Assembly (NCBI GenBank): GCA_951813535.1
Contig: OX638345.1
Span: forward strand, 2,725,158 to 2,789,157
DNA length: 64,000 nucleotides
DNA from: an uncultured Dehalococcoidia bacterium
GTDB lineage: Bacteria; Chloroflexota; Dehalococcoidia; Lucifugimonadales; UBA3495
Direction: 5' to 3'
The notes below the pieces were generated by a model. The model saw only the letters and a program-made list of their open reading frames with translations, was not told the origin of the DNA and searched no databases. Each line of letters opens with the position of its first letter. Position 1 is the first letter of the stretch. Positions 24,567 through 34,327 of this stretch are shown piece after piece. Position numbers and translations under genes: made by a program.

Positions 24567-25256
24567 ATGGGCGCGGCCTTGCCAAATCCCGCCCTCTGCC
24601 TGGTAACCGACCGGCGCGTCTGCCCGCCGGACGAGTTGCCCGGACGGGTTGCGGCCGCCATCACGGGCGGCGTCGACATCGTCCAACTGCGCGATAAGGA
24701 AGAGCCCGGCGGCGCGCTGCTCGAACTGGCCATTGCCTTGCGGGAGGTCACCCGCGCGTCCGCGATTCTCTTGGTCAACGAGCGCGCCGACGTGGCCGCC
24801 GCGTCCGGAGCCGACGGTGTCCAACTGGGCGAAACGGCCATGCCCACCGCCTCCGTCCGCCCGATCCTGCCCGATGGCTCCGTCATTGGACGGTCCGTCC
24901 ATTCGGTGGCCGGGGCGACGGAGGCGCAGGCGTCCGGCGCTGATTTCCTGCTGGTGGGCACCATGTTCGCCACCCGCTCCCACCCGGGCGAGGAACCATC
25001 CGGGCCCGGTCTGCTTGAGCGCATCCGCGTGGCCGGCGTCGGCGCTCCGCTGCTGGCCATCGGCGGCATCACCGCCGACAACGTCGCTCAGGTTGTGCAT
25101 GCCGGCGCAGATGGCGCCGCGGTCATCACTGCCATCCTCGCCAGCGCGGACCCTGAACGAGAGGCCGCTCGTATCAAGTCGGCAATGCACAACGCTATGG
25201 CCGCTATCGGCGAGCACCGCGAACCCGGTAGCCGCTATACTACGAGCCGGAGGTGA
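24567..25256 (+). CDS. thiE: Thiamine-phosphate synthase
   Basis: Joins hydroxymethylpyrimidine diphosphate with thiazole phosphate to make thiamine phosphate. 229 residues, (beta/alpha)8 barrel. VDIVQLRDKEEPGG holds the diphosphate-binding QxRxK, SAILLVNERADVA and GADGVQLGETAMP follow, GADFLLVGTMFATRSHPGEEPSG is the loop equivalent to the classical FPTxTK, and LLAIGGITADNV with GADGAAVITAIL closes the barrel. The TMFATRSHPG type of loop also occurs in TenI, so TenI is the main alternative, but with QLRDK and thiG/thiS neighbours ThiE is favoured. Confidence 0.9.
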   Translation: MGAALPNPALCLVTDRRVCPPDELPGRVAAAITGGVDIVQLRDKEEPGGALLELAIALREVTRASAILLVNERADVAAASGADGVQLGETAMPTASVRPILPDGSVIGRSVHSVAGATEAQASGADFLLVGTMFATRSHPGEEPSGPGLLERIRVAGVGAPLLAIGGITADNVAQVVHAGADGAAVITAILASADPEREAARIKSAMHNAMAAIGEHREPGSRYTTSRR

Positions 25257-25264
25257 GCGCACGT

Positions 25265-25468
25265 ATGATCACCCTGCAAGTAAACGGCAAGCCTCGCGAC
25301 ATCGACGAAGGTCTCAACCTTCAGTCCTATCTGGCCACCATCGACGTCAACATGCGGTTCATCGCTGTGGGCTACAACGGCCAGGTGATCCGGAAAGAGG
25401 ACTTCGAAAAGGTCCGGTTGAGCCCGGGCGACGCGCTGGAGATCGTCCGGCCCGTCGGCGGCGGCTGA
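25265..25468 (+). CDS. thiS: Sulfur carrier protein ThiS
   Basis: Ubiquitin-like sulfur carrier whose C-terminal Gly-Gly becomes the thiocarboxylate donor for ThiG. 67 residues (MITLQVNGKPRDIDEGLNL... ending RPVGGG). The ATG at 25265 is chosen as the first residue of the MxxxxNG family pattern; an in-frame GTG at 25253 is possible but falls in the ribosome binding site GGAGGTGA. Order thiG-thiE-thiS, all within the TPP-controlled unit. Confidence 0.95.
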   Translation: MITLQVNGKPRDIDEGLNLQSYLATIDVNMRFIAVGYNGQVIRKEDFEKVRLSPGDALEIVRPVGGG

Positions 25469-25472
25469 TCCG

Positions 25473-25730
25473 ATGTCCACCGATTCAGGCGGCGCTGACG
25501 CCTCCTTGGATCAACTCCTGGAAGGTCTCGCAGACGCCCATCCCGACCGCGTAGACGGATGGCTCCGCAACGAACCTGGACATTGGGGCTTTTTTGCCGG
25601 CCAGGCGGTGCTGGCGGTCCGTGACCTGATAGATCGCAGCCTGGAAGACCCGGAAAGGCGCTACGTCTGGCACCGCATGTGGCTCGTCCTCCAGAAGCGT
25701 CGCGGCGATCTCGAAACGTGGCACACCTGA
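25473..25730 (+). CDS. Small hypothetical protein after thiS
   Basis: 85 residues (MSTDSGGADASLDQLLEGLADAH...), starting 4 bases after the thiS stop. It is acidic and looks all-alpha (LDQLLEGLADAHPDRVDGWL, AVLAVRDLIDRSLEDPERR, VWHRMWLVLQKRRGDL) without membrane segments or cysteines. I recognise no family. Tight spacing makes it the last gene of the thiamine operon, but a role in thiamine synthesis is only guilt by association. It is convergent with hicB 6 bases away. Confidence 0.6.
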   Translation: MSTDSGGADASLDQLLEGLADAHPDRVDGWLRNEPGHWGFFAGQAVLAVRDLIDRSLEDPERRYVWHRMWLVLQKRRGDLETWHT

Positions 25731-25736
25731 TTAGAT

Positions 25737-26063
25737 CTAGTTAGCCGTCGTCGCTTGTTCTGCTGGTTCGCCCAGCCATTCGTTGAGCGTCATACCGTCC
25801 GGCTCGGCGGCGGCGTCAGCGGCCTGATGCACATCGGCGATGACTTGCACTTCCCTCCCCTCAGTGAAGCATTCATCCGGCTTTCGCCCGTGTCCAATGC
25901 AGAATTGCAGGTAGTCGTCAAACGAAACCCGGAACTCCTTTTTCACCTCGGCAGGGGTGTTTCCTATGAACGTGAACCCACCGCTTTTCCCGGTGACTCT
26001 GCCAAAAAATTCCGCATTTTCCTCGTCATAAACCACGACGACTTCGTATCCGGTATCTTCCAT
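25737..26063 (-). CDS. hicB: HicB-like antitoxin
   Basis: 108 residues. The HicB partial RNase-H fold is seen in YEVVVVYDEENAEFFGRVTGKSGGFTFIGNTPAEVKKEFRVSFDDYLQFCIGHGRKP, and the tail from about residue 75 could be the DNA-contacting or toxin-contacting part. It is encoded 11 bases downstream of the hicA-like gene on the same strand, giving toxin-first order. Neutralises HicA and usually represses its own promoter. The assignment rests on motif and pairing. Confidence 0.8.
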   Translation of the reverse strand: MEDTGYEVVVVYDEENAEFFGRVTGKSGGFTFIGNTPAEVKKEFRVSFDDYLQFCIGHGRKPDECFTEGREVQVIADVHQAADAAAEPDGMTLNEWLGEPAEQATTAN

Positions 26064-26074
26064 GGTCTTGCCGC

Positions 26075-26338
26075 CTATCCCTCTTCAGGAGTGATGCCAG
26101 CTTTCGTCAGGAACGTCCGCAGCGTGGCTACCGTTCCTTTGCCGATTTCGTTGCCCGGATGCGGTTGATGCAGCACCATGGGTAAATCGCCAAGCCGTAC
26201 TCTTATTCGCGATCCGGCCCGCTCCTCAACATATGCGCCGCAGGCGAGCAGCAGCGATTCAACATCGTCCCAACGGATATTCGCTCGCGTAGGATGACTG
26301 AATATCGCTTCCAGCGTAGCTCGATGCCGTCGCCTCAA
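26075..26338 (-). CDS. hicA: HicA-like mRNA interferase toxin
   Basis: 87 residues. Double-stranded-RNA-binding-like HicA fold. IRWDDVESLLLACGAYVEERAGSRIRVRLGDLPMVLHQPHPGNEIGKGTVATLRTFLTKAGI shows the HPG...GT/R pattern and the conserved His before it. HicA cleaves mRNA and stalls growth under stress. It starts at the ATG at 26338, near the hairpin at 26366-26393. Length is a little longer than the 60-75 residues of classical HicA because of its N-terminus (MRRRHRATLEAIFSHPTRAN). Confidence 0.8.
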   Translation of the reverse strand: MRRRHRATLEAIFSHPTRANIRWDDVESLLLACGAYVEERAGSRIRVRLGDLPMVLHQPHPGNEIGKGTVATLRTFLTKAGITPEEG

Positions 26339-26365
26339 TGGTACAATGACGGGTAGAAATAACTT

Positions 26366-26393
26366 GCCCCCTCTCTATTGCGGGAGAGGGGGC
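26366..26393. terminator. Hairpin between hicA and ridA
   Basis: Perfect 10 bp stem (26366-26375 with 26384-26393) and an 8-base loop, 15 bases after the ridA stop on the minus strand. No long T-run follows, so it may be a weak terminator or a transcript-stabilising hairpin upstream of hicA. Confidence 0.65.
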
Positions 26394-26408
26394 ATTAGTG
26401 TCTGGTAA

Positions 26409-26801
26409 CTACCCCACCACGGCGATCGACTCAATCTCCACCACGTACGCCGGGTTCGCCAACTCGCTCACCACCAGCAGCGTGCTCGTCGGGGGGTTGC
26501 TGGCGAACAGCTCGCCGCGCACCTTGCGGATCGCCGGCGCGTGCTCGATGCCAGTCACGTAGGTCGTCGTCTTGACGATATCGGCCAGCGACCCACCGGC
26601 CGCCTTGACCGCAACCTCGATGTTGCGCCAGATCTGCCGCGTCTGTTCCTCGGTGTCCCCCTCTCCTACTACCCTGCCATTTTCATCCTGCGCGACCATC
26701 CCCGCGATGTAGACCGTGTTGCCAGCCTTCACCACCGCGCTGAAGCCGGAGGGTGAGGGATCTGCGATGCCGCTGGGGTTCATGTACTCGCTGTTGGCCA
26801 T
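26409..26801 (-). CDS. RidA/YjgF/YER057c family protein
   Basis: 130 residues from the ATG at 26801 (MANSEYMNPSG), with GGAGG upstream. Enamine/imine deaminase family: GNTVYIAGMVAQDENGRVVGEGDTEEQTRQIWRNIEVAVKAAGGSLADIVKTTTYVTG, and PTSTLLVVSELANPAYVVEIESIAV, where canonical RidA has a GQxxR/P pocket and an Arg near residue 105. That Arg is not in the usual position (the segment reads STLLVVSELA), so this is probably one of the RidA-like (Rid) subfamilies with another role. It follows the MFS gene by 44 bases. Confidence 0.85.
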   Translation of the reverse strand: MANSEYMNPSGIADPSPSGFSAVVKAGNTVYIAGMVAQDENGRVVGEGDTEEQTRQIWRNIEVAVKAAGGSLADIVKTTTYVTGIEHAPAIRKVRGELFASNPPTSTLLVVSELANPAYVVEIESIAVVG

Positions 26802-26845
26802 TGGTTTGCCTCCGTTTGGTAGTTCGTCTTGTTGGTTCGTTGGAA

Positions 26846-28192
26846 TTATACCGCCGCCGGCGCGATGCCGGGTTCGGTCTGCTCCTGGGTTGCGCGAGGC
26901 GGCAGCCGCGGCGCCTTGGCCAGGAGGATCAGCATGCCGGCCCCCGCATACATCGCCATCAGCACGATGAATACCACGGTGTAGCTGTGAGTGAATGTCA
27001 GCAGGTAGCTGCCGAATACCGGCGCAATCCCCAGCGCCGTGGTTTGCAGCGGTCCCAGCGACCCCAGAATTGCGCCGAAGGAACCGCGCCCGAAGTATTG
27101 CGCCAGCAGCATGTGCTCCAGCGTCCCCACCGTGTTTGAGAAAAAGCCCCACAGCACGGCGAACAGGTACGCCGTCCACAGCGAGTCGACGCCGGTGGCC
27201 AGGAACAGCCCGGAAAGCACCGCACCCGTGATGGTCCCGACCATGCACGGACGCGGTCCGAACTTGTCCGCCAGGAAACCCCAGGCCAGCGTGGTCATGG
27301 CCAGCACGGCGCCCAGGGCACCCACGCCTACCGCCTGCGGATTCGTCAATCCCGGGCCCGACTCGCTCACGAGAAACGGCACCAGGATGTAGCCCAGGCC
27401 CGCCGATGCAATGATGGCCAGAACGGCGGTGCCCGCGATGCACCAGTAGGCGCGTGTCTTCATCGCCTCCCGGGCCGTCCAGCTGAACTCCTGCATCCCC
27501 GACTGGCTCCGCCTGGCGCCGCTCCGCCCACCGGCGGCCCGAGACACCTGGCCCGACCCGGCGGCCGGGCGGTCCCCGTCGGGCAGCATGCCGATCTCTT
27601 CCGGCGTCCGCCGCATGATGAGGAATACCGGCACCGTCATTGCCATCATGAACAACCCGACGTATCCGTAGGAGGCCCGCCAACTGTGCGTGGCCGCGAT
27701 CAGCGAAATGATCTGGATGTTGATCGCGCCCCCCACCGGACGCGCCATGCCGTTGATGGCCAAGGTGACACCTCGCCGCCGCCGGAAGAAGTTGACCGTC
27801 GCCGCCCGGGGGACGATTCCGATCAGGAAAGGATTGCTCACCGTCCTGGCGACGATGTAGGCCGCGAAGAACGGCCACGGAGTGGCGGTGTTCACCGTCG
27901 AAATCGCCAGCAACGCGCACCCGACCACCACCAGCCCCAGCGTGGTCAGGACCCTGGGACCGTATCGGTCGGCCAGCGCCCCGGCGAAGGGGGCCAATAT
28001 CCCGGAACACCACGTCCCGGCCGTCACCGCTATGGACAGGGTCCCAATGTCCCACCCGGTGTCGTCCACGATGTACACCTGGATGGCGCCCATCACCACC
28101 TGGGACACGCTGGCGCCGGTGGCGGAGGAAAGGCAGGCCATCCCCAATACCAGCCATCCGTAAAAGAAAGGCGTCGGCGGATGCCAGGCCAT
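26846..28192 (-). CDS. Major facilitator superfamily transporter
   Basis: 448 residues with about 12 hydrophobic segments, first at residues 10-30 (FYGWLVLGMACLSSATGASV). The MFS loop-2/3 signature is GALADRYGPRVLTTLG near residue 75, and a second-half equivalent FLADKFGPRPCMVGTITGAVLSG is near 305. An N-terminal FYGWLVLGM pattern is common in the OFA (oxalate/formate) and monocarboxylate porter groups. Substrate may be an organic acid, but this is only family likeness. It is followed by ridA on the same strand. Confidence 0.85.
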   Translation of the reverse strand: MAWHPPTPFFYGWLVLGMACLSSATGASVSQVVMGAIQVYIVDDTGWDIGTLSIAVTAGTWCSGILAPFAGALADRYGPRVLTTLGLVVVGCALLAISTVNTATPWPFFAAYIVARTVSNPFLIGIVPRAATVNFFRRRRGVTLAINGMARPVGGAINIQIISLIAATHSWRASYGYVGLFMMAMTVPVFLIMRRTPEEIGMLPDGDRPAAGSGQVSRAAGGRSGARRSQSGMQEFSWTAREAMKTRAYWCIAGTAVLAIIASAGLGYILVPFLVSESGPGLTNPQAVGVGALGAVLAMTTLAWGFLADKFGPRPCMVGTITGAVLSGLFLATGVDSLWTAYLFAVLWGFFSNTVGTLEHMLLAQYFGRGSFGAILGSLGPLQTTALGIAPVFGSYLLTFTHSYTVVFIVLMAMYAGAGMLILLAKAPRLPPRATQEQTEPGIAPAAV

Positions 28193-28344
28193 CAGTCGGC
28201 GGGCAAAGGGTCTATTCAGTTGGGGCCTCGGATCGAGCAGCGCAGACGGGCGCGGGAAACGCCCAATGGTGCGCGGAATATAAACGGCACGGCAATATTA
28301 CTCTCATCCGGGGCGTAGGTAAAACGCCACGACGCCAAAAATGT
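28193..28344. other. Intergenic region between the MFS gene and the groEL terminator
   Basis: About 150 bases upstream of the minus-strand MFS gene. I see an AT-rich patch near 28278-28305 that may hold its promoter, but no confident -35/-10 pair and no coding frame. Confidence 0.35.
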
Positions 28345-28373
28345 ACCGGGGCGGTCGCAACAACCGCCCCGGT
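28345..28373 (-). terminator. Terminator of the groES-groEL operon
   Basis: Perfect 11 bp stem (28345-28355 with 28363-28373) and a 7-base loop. On the minus strand it is followed by ACATTTTTGG. It lies 29 bases after the groEL stop. Confidence 0.88.
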
Positions 28374-28401
28374 CCACATTCCCGAATATGTTTGCCGGAG
28401 A

Positions 28402-30358
<1,957 letters not shown>

Positions 30359-30420
30359 TGAATGCCTCCTCGACTGGTTTTGTTGGCCTCGTTGACTCCC
30401 CAACCCCTGCTGGGAAGCGG

Positions 30421-30606
30421 TTACTTTTTGCGTGCGTAGTCCGTGGTGTAGAAGCCGGATCCCTTGTAGATCACCGGCACCGGATGGAACACACGACGCG
30501 CGACGCCGGAGCACTCGGGACATTCCCCTTCCGACGATGCGCCGAAACTCTGCCTTTGGTCGTATTCGTGGTCGCAGGCAGTGCATCGATAAACGTACCT
30601 TGGCAT
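30421..30606 (-). CDS. FmdB family zinc-ribbon protein
   Basis: 61 residues, starting [40 protein letters not shown] at 30606 with GAGGAGGT upstream. Two Cys pairs (CTAC and CPEC) form the putative regulatory zinc ribbon of the FmdB family. A further 17 in-frame residues upstream are not needed. It precedes groES by 62 bases on the same strand, so it may be the first gene of the chaperonin operon. Function: possibly nucleic-acid or regulator binding; unproven for the family. Confidence 0.88.
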   Translation of the reverse strand: MPRYVYRCTACDHEYDQRQSFGASSEGECPECSGVARRVFHPVPVIYKGSGFYTTDYARKK

Positions 30607-30749
30607 TGTTACCTCCTCGCATCGGCCGTTACGCTTCCGACCGGCTGGGCTTGTCATCTATTTTCGCCTCCCCTTGACTGTTTTCCAATGGCCTTAATGT
30701 TAAAATTGCGTTGGAATTCGCTGCACACCGGATGTAATCCACAATCCCA
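30607..30749. promoter_or_regulatory. Divergent region between fmdB-groESL and the sensor kinase gene
   Basis: A 143-base gap with an AT-rich centre near 30670-30715. A TTGACT at 30674 and a TAAAAT at 30701 lie 21 bases apart, too far for a good sigma-70 promoter. No CIRCE palindrome is seen. Both promoters must lie here. Confidence 0.4.
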
Positions 30750-32342
30750 ATGGCCACCCGCTTCTTCAACGCAAATCCCATCGCGCGAACGGATGACGAC
30801 AACGGCGTCGAGCTGCAGCCGGAACTGGAGGGCGTCCTGCGCAACGCCGTCCGCGCGTTGGGCGGTAGCGCGGCCGTCGTCGCCACTTGGGACGACGCCG
30901 TCCGCCGGTTCGTGGTGACCGGCGCCTACGGCCTCGACCGCCCTCAGATCACTCGCATCCGCCCGCTGCTCAATGAGGCCATACCGGACCTCGCGCTCAG
31001 CCGCGAGCAATTCGCCCTCCTGTCCGCCCTGTTCCCCCAGTCGGCGTTGCCAATTTCCACCACTGGCGAATTGCAAAACCCGGTCATGGCCGTTCCGCTG
31101 TACACCAACGACGAAACCGTCGGCCTGATCTTCGTGCTCCGCTCTTCCGACGCCGCCAATTTCTCTCAACTCGACCCACCGGTGCTGGCAGCCTTCGCCG
31201 AGCAGGCGGCCATCGCCGTGCAATCAGCCCGCCTCGCCCACCTTCTGAGCCAGGAAAAACAGCGTGTCGAATCAATCCTGGAGGGCAGCGCCGACGGCAT
31301 CTACACCGTGGACGCCGATCGTCGCATTGTCAGCGTCAATCCCGCTATGGAGCGATTGCTGGGCCGGCCTGGGGAAGAATTGCTGGGCCTGCCCTGCGCC
31401 GTCGCGCTGAACTGGCGGGATCGCGAGGGACGGCCCATCTGTCCCGGTCGTTGCCCGATGCTCCATGCCCACCAGTTCGCATCCGTTTCGGAGGGCAACG
31501 TAACCGAACTTGCCGCGGCTGCGCGGTCCTCCACCGGCCAGAGGACCGATGTCGCCCTCGTGTATTCGGTGGTCCGGTCACCCGAAATGGCCCCGTTGAA
31601 CGCGGTGGTGAACGTCCGTGACATGACCCGCGTGCGCGAGACCGAGGAGATGCGGTCAACCTTCCTTTCGATGCTGGAACACCAACTCCAAACCCCGCTG
31701 GCGATAATCAAGGGTTACACGAACACCCTGTCCCGACCGGATGCGCAATGGGATGGAGACGCCCTGCGCCGCAGTTTCGAAGCCATCGAGGAAGAAACCG
31801 ACCGCATGAGCCAGTTGATGGATCGCCTGTTGCTGGCATCCCGCCTGGAGGTCGGCGCGCTGCCGCTCAACTCTGAGCAGGTCGACATGGCGAGCATCGC
31901 TCAGAACGTGATCGAACGCATGCAGTCCACCTCCGCGAAGCACCAACTGCTGTGCTGCTTTCCCGACCAACTGCCGGCCGTAACCGGCGATCCCGCGCTT
32001 TTGGAGCAGGTGCTGGTCAACCTGGTGGATAACGCCATCAAGTACTCACCCGCCGGCGGCCCCATCCAGGTATCCGGTGAGCAGGATGCCAGAGGCTCCG
32101 TCAGGGTCACGGTCGCCGACACGGGCCTCGGCGTGCCCCGTTGGGAGTCGCGTCGCATCTTCGAACGTTTCCATCGCTCGCAGTCCCAAACTTCCTCCCA
32201 TTCGCGCGGCATGGGTTTGGGCCTGTATATCTGCGACGCCATCATGCGGGCCCACGACGGTTACATTTGGGTCGAGAGCGTTCCCGGCGGCGGTTCGGCG
32301 TTCTCCATCGCCCTCCCCAGCGATGCGGATGCGCCGGCATGA
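30750..32342 (+). CDS. GAF-PAS sensor histidine kinase
   Basis: 530 residues without membrane segments, so a cytoplasmic sensor. Residues 25-170 look like a GAF domain, 175-295 a PAS domain (VESILEGSADGIYTVDADRRIVSVNPAMERLLGRPGEELLG), then a HisKA dimer with the phospho-acceptor His311 in the altered H-box MLEHQLQTPLAIIKGY (usual SHELRTPL). The HATPase domain has N-box LVNLVDNAIKYSP, G1 VADTGLGVP, F-box IFERFHR and G2 SRGMGLGLYI. Partner is the response regulator, whose ATG overlaps the stop codon (ATGA). It is divergent from fmdB-groESL, so stress-related control is possible but not shown. Confidence 0.92.
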   Translation: MATRFFNANPIARTDDDNGVELQPELEGVLRNAVRALGGSAAVVATWDDAVRRFVVTGAYGLDRPQITRIRPLLNEAIPDLALSREQFALLSALFPQSALPISTTGELQNPVMAVPLYTNDETVGLIFVLRSSDAANFSQLDPPVLAAFAEQAAIAVQSARLAHLLSQEKQRVESILEGSADGIYTVDADRRIVSVNPAMERLLGRPGEELLGLPCAVALNWRDREGRPICPGRCPMLHAHQFASVSEGNVTELAAAARSSTGQRTDVALVYSVVRSPEMAPLNAVVNVRDMTRVRETEEMRSTFLSMLEHQLQTPLAIIKGYTNTLSRPDAQWDGDALRRSFEAIEEETDRMSQLMDRLLLASRLEVGALPLNSEQVDMASIAQNVIERMQSTSAKHQLLCCFPDQLPAVTGDPALLEQVLVNLVDNAIKYSPAGGPIQVSGEQDARGSVRVTVADTGLGVPRWESRRIFERFHRSQSQTSSHSRGMGLGLYICDAIMRAHDGYIWVESVPGGGSAFSIALPSDADAPA

Positions 32343-33061
32343 CGGCAACAGATCGCCGCACCATCATGGTCGTGGACGATGAGCCTCACATCGTTCGCTT
32401 CACCGCCATGAACCTTGAGGTCGAAGGCTACAACGTCGTAACCGCCGAGAACGGAGCCCGGGCCCTCGAGAAGTTGGACAACGGTGAACCCGTCGACCTC
32501 GTGGTGCTCGACGTCATGATGCCCGAGATGGACGGCTTCGAAACCTTGCGACGCATCCGGTCCGGTTCGTCGGTGCCCGTCATCTTCGTCACCGTCCGGG
32601 GCGACGAGGCCGACCGCGTTGCCGGTTTGGACCTGGGAGCCGACGATTACATCACCAAGCCCTTCAGTCCCCGGGAGTTGGCGTCCCGCATTCGCGCCCT
32701 GTTTCGCCGTATCGAGGCCACCGAACCGCCCCGCCTCCAGGAAGTGATCGTCGATGACTGGTTGACGATCAACTTCGACCAGAGCATGGTCGTGGCCGGC
32801 GGCCAGAGCATGCACCTGCGACCCACCGAATATCGCCTGCTCTACCAGTTGGTGAGCAATCCGGGCCAACTGCTCACCCACGACACCCTTCTGGAACGAG
32901 TTTGGGGCCCGGAATATCGCGGCGAGCACCAGTACGTGCGAACCTACGTCACCTACCTGAGACAAAAGCTGGAACGCGACCCCCGCAACCCCGAATACAT
33001 CCTAAGCGAACGCGGCCTCGGCTACCGCTTCCGCGATCTCGACCGGACTCGTGCTGAATAA
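32339..33061 (+). CDS. OmpR/PhoB-type response regulator
   Basis: 240 residues. Receiver domain with DDEP near residue 14, phospho-acceptor Asp58 (LVVLDVMMPEMDG), the switch Thr in VIFVTVRG, and Lys in YITKPFSPREL. A C-terminal winged helix (LRPTEYRLLYQLVSNPGQLLTHDTLLERVWGPEYRGEHQYVRTYVTYLRQKLE) makes it a DNA-binding transcription factor. The ATG shares the stop of the kinase gene (translational coupling). Standard length. Target genes unknown. Confidence 0.95.
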   Translation: MTATDRRTIMVVDDEPHIVRFTAMNLEVEGYNVVTAENGARALEKLDNGEPVDLVVLDVMMPEMDGFETLRRIRSGSSVPVIFVTVRGDEADRVAGLDLGADDYITKPFSPRELASRIRALFRRIEATEPPRLQEVIVDDWLTINFDQSMVVAGGQSMHLRPTEYRLLYQLVSNPGQLLTHDTLLERVWGPEYRGEHQYVRTYVTYLRQKLERDPRNPEYILSERGLGYRFRDLDRTRAE

Positions 33062-33149
33062 ATCTGTTGCAATACTTTCCCGCATTGCCATCACGACTGG
33101 CCATGAGCAGGGTGTGTCCGCTTGGGTCCGATCATTAGGAGGAAGGAAA

Positions 33150-33701
33150 GTGGTACTTTGGCTCGTTGCCCGCTATGCGAACCTTTCGTTGGGTCATTAC
33201 GTAATGATTGCGGTCACGATTGTGGTGCCTGTGGTATTTCCTACAATTATCGGTTATTTCTCAATAGAGCGGTTATTGGTTAAGGTGGTCATCGATGGAA
33301 TCGTGATCTTGATATGGTCCGTTTTTGTCGTGGTCGTGGTTTCCAAGCTTGTCGAGCGTGAAAATCGGGAGGTGAGCCAACTGGTTGGGCGGCAAGTGGG
33401 TGAGGTTCGGGGCCAACTGGACCGTCTGAAACAAGAACACCAAGCCGAGACGGCAGTCGCGCGAGAACAGTTGGAAGACTTGGAAGAACGGCTTCGCTTG
33501 GCGCTGGAAAGCGTTGGAGTTGAGCTCCGTCCGAAATCCGTGCGTGTTCGCGCACGGGTTACGATGGGGGTCCCCACGATGTCAGCTAGGCTGCGTGTGA
33601 CGGGTGGTAGCAGACTTGCGCGGATGCGCAGATTGCTTCGTCGTTCGCGAAGTTGGGCATGGGGAAAAATGTGGGGCAGTCGTTCCGGCCCGTCTGGTTA
33701 A
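33150..33701 (+). CDS. Orphan membrane protein with coiled coil
   Basis: 183 residues from a GTG at 33150, with AGGAGG at 33137-33142 at ideal spacing; an upstream ATG-phase frame exists from 33051. Two membrane helices (YVMIAVTIVVPVVFPTIIGYF and VVIDGIVILIWSVFVVVVVSKLV), then a long charged coiled coil (residues about 85-150: EVSQLVGRQVGEVRGQLDRLKQEHQAETAVAREQLEDLEERLRL). The tail is Arg-rich. I do not recognise it. Base composition is visibly less GC than the neighbours (many T-rich codons), so it may be recently acquired. Confidence 0.6.
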   Translation: MVLWLVARYANLSLGHYVMIAVTIVVPVVFPTIIGYFSIERLLVKVVIDGIVILIWSVFVVVVVSKLVERENREVSQLVGRQVGEVRGQLDRLKQEHQAETAVAREQLEDLEERLRLALESVGVELRPKSVRVRARVTMGVPTMSARLRVTGGSRLARMRRLLRRSRSWAWGKMWGSRSGPSG

Positions 33702-33796
33702 TGGGATGATAGCGTCGTGCTCTCCGACGGCTATTGCTCGTCGTCCATGTGCCTCGCCAACCAAGACGGCATGATGATTCCCTCGATCCAAGAGCC

Positions 33797-34312
33797 TCAC
33801 CCGCCCGCGTTCCGCGCCATCGCGATCTCCCGGGCCGTCTCCTCTGGAGCCGCATCGGTCAACGTGATGCTATCCACCCACTTGACGCTGGCGTAGCAGG
33901 CCTGTCCGACGCTCACCAGCCGGCAGGGACCACCATGCTCCTGGGGCAAGTCCGCCCCGTTTAGCCTGGTTGCCAGCAGGACGCCCGAAGGATCGTCCAG
34001 CGCCACGCCAACGCTGAAATCCATTGCCGCAACGGCGGCGAACCGGGCAGCCGGCAACGGTCCTACGATGTCCAGCAACGCGGCCAGGGGAACCCCTTCC
34101 CATTCCTGGCCCGGCGCGGACCAGCCCTCCACGCACCGGAAGTCGTCGATGATGGTCTGTCGCGTCAACTCCACCAGTTCCGCCGCGCTGAATACGGTCG
34201 GCCGCTCCACCAGTCCTGCCACCCGCAGGCCCGGCCAGACTTCCGGGCGGCCATGGTGATTGTCGAAAACGGGCAGGGAGTCAAAGACCGGGGCGTGTTC
34301 AGGTTGCGTCAT
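33797..34312 (-). CDS. Molybdopterin-binding (sulfite-oxidase-like) domain protein
   Basis: 171 residues from the ATG at 34312 (MTQPEHAPVF), with GGAGG upstream. Sulfite-oxidase-type molybdopterin-domain fold: the Mo-ligand Cys in DDFRCVEGWSAPGQEWEGVPLAALLDIVGP, LLATRLNGADLPQEHGGPCRLV and SVKWVDSITL. It is only the core domain; there is no Tat signal, so it is either cytosolic or attached to a partner. The gene before it on the same strand, 15 bases upstream, encodes a CopD-like membrane protein, a plausible electron or membrane partner. Reaction unknown. Confidence 0.8.
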   Translation of the reverse strand: MTQPEHAPVFDSLPVFDNHHGRPEVWPGLRVAGLVERPTVFSAAELVELTRQTIIDDFRCVEGWSAPGQEWEGVPLAALLDIVGPLPAARFAAVAAMDFSVGVALDDPSGVLLATRLNGADLPQEHGGPCRLVSVGQACYASVKWVDSITLTDAAPEETAREIAMARNAGG

Positions 34313-34327
34313 GATCAAACCTCCCTG

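Noticed and set aside
26802-28157. N-terminal extension of about 450 residues in phase with ridA on the minus strand
   Set aside because: It runs through the MFS gene in another frame, and ridA has its own ATG with GGAGG at 26801; no fusion is real.
30674-30706. Plus-strand promoter TTGACT...TAAAAT upstream of the kinase gene
   Set aside because: The spacer is 21 bases, too long for a normal sigma-70 promoter; not called as a feature.
30607-30749. CIRCE operator in front of the chaperonin operon
   Set aside because: I searched the gap by eye for TTAGCACTC and GAGTGCTAA and found neither, nor an obvious degenerate copy.
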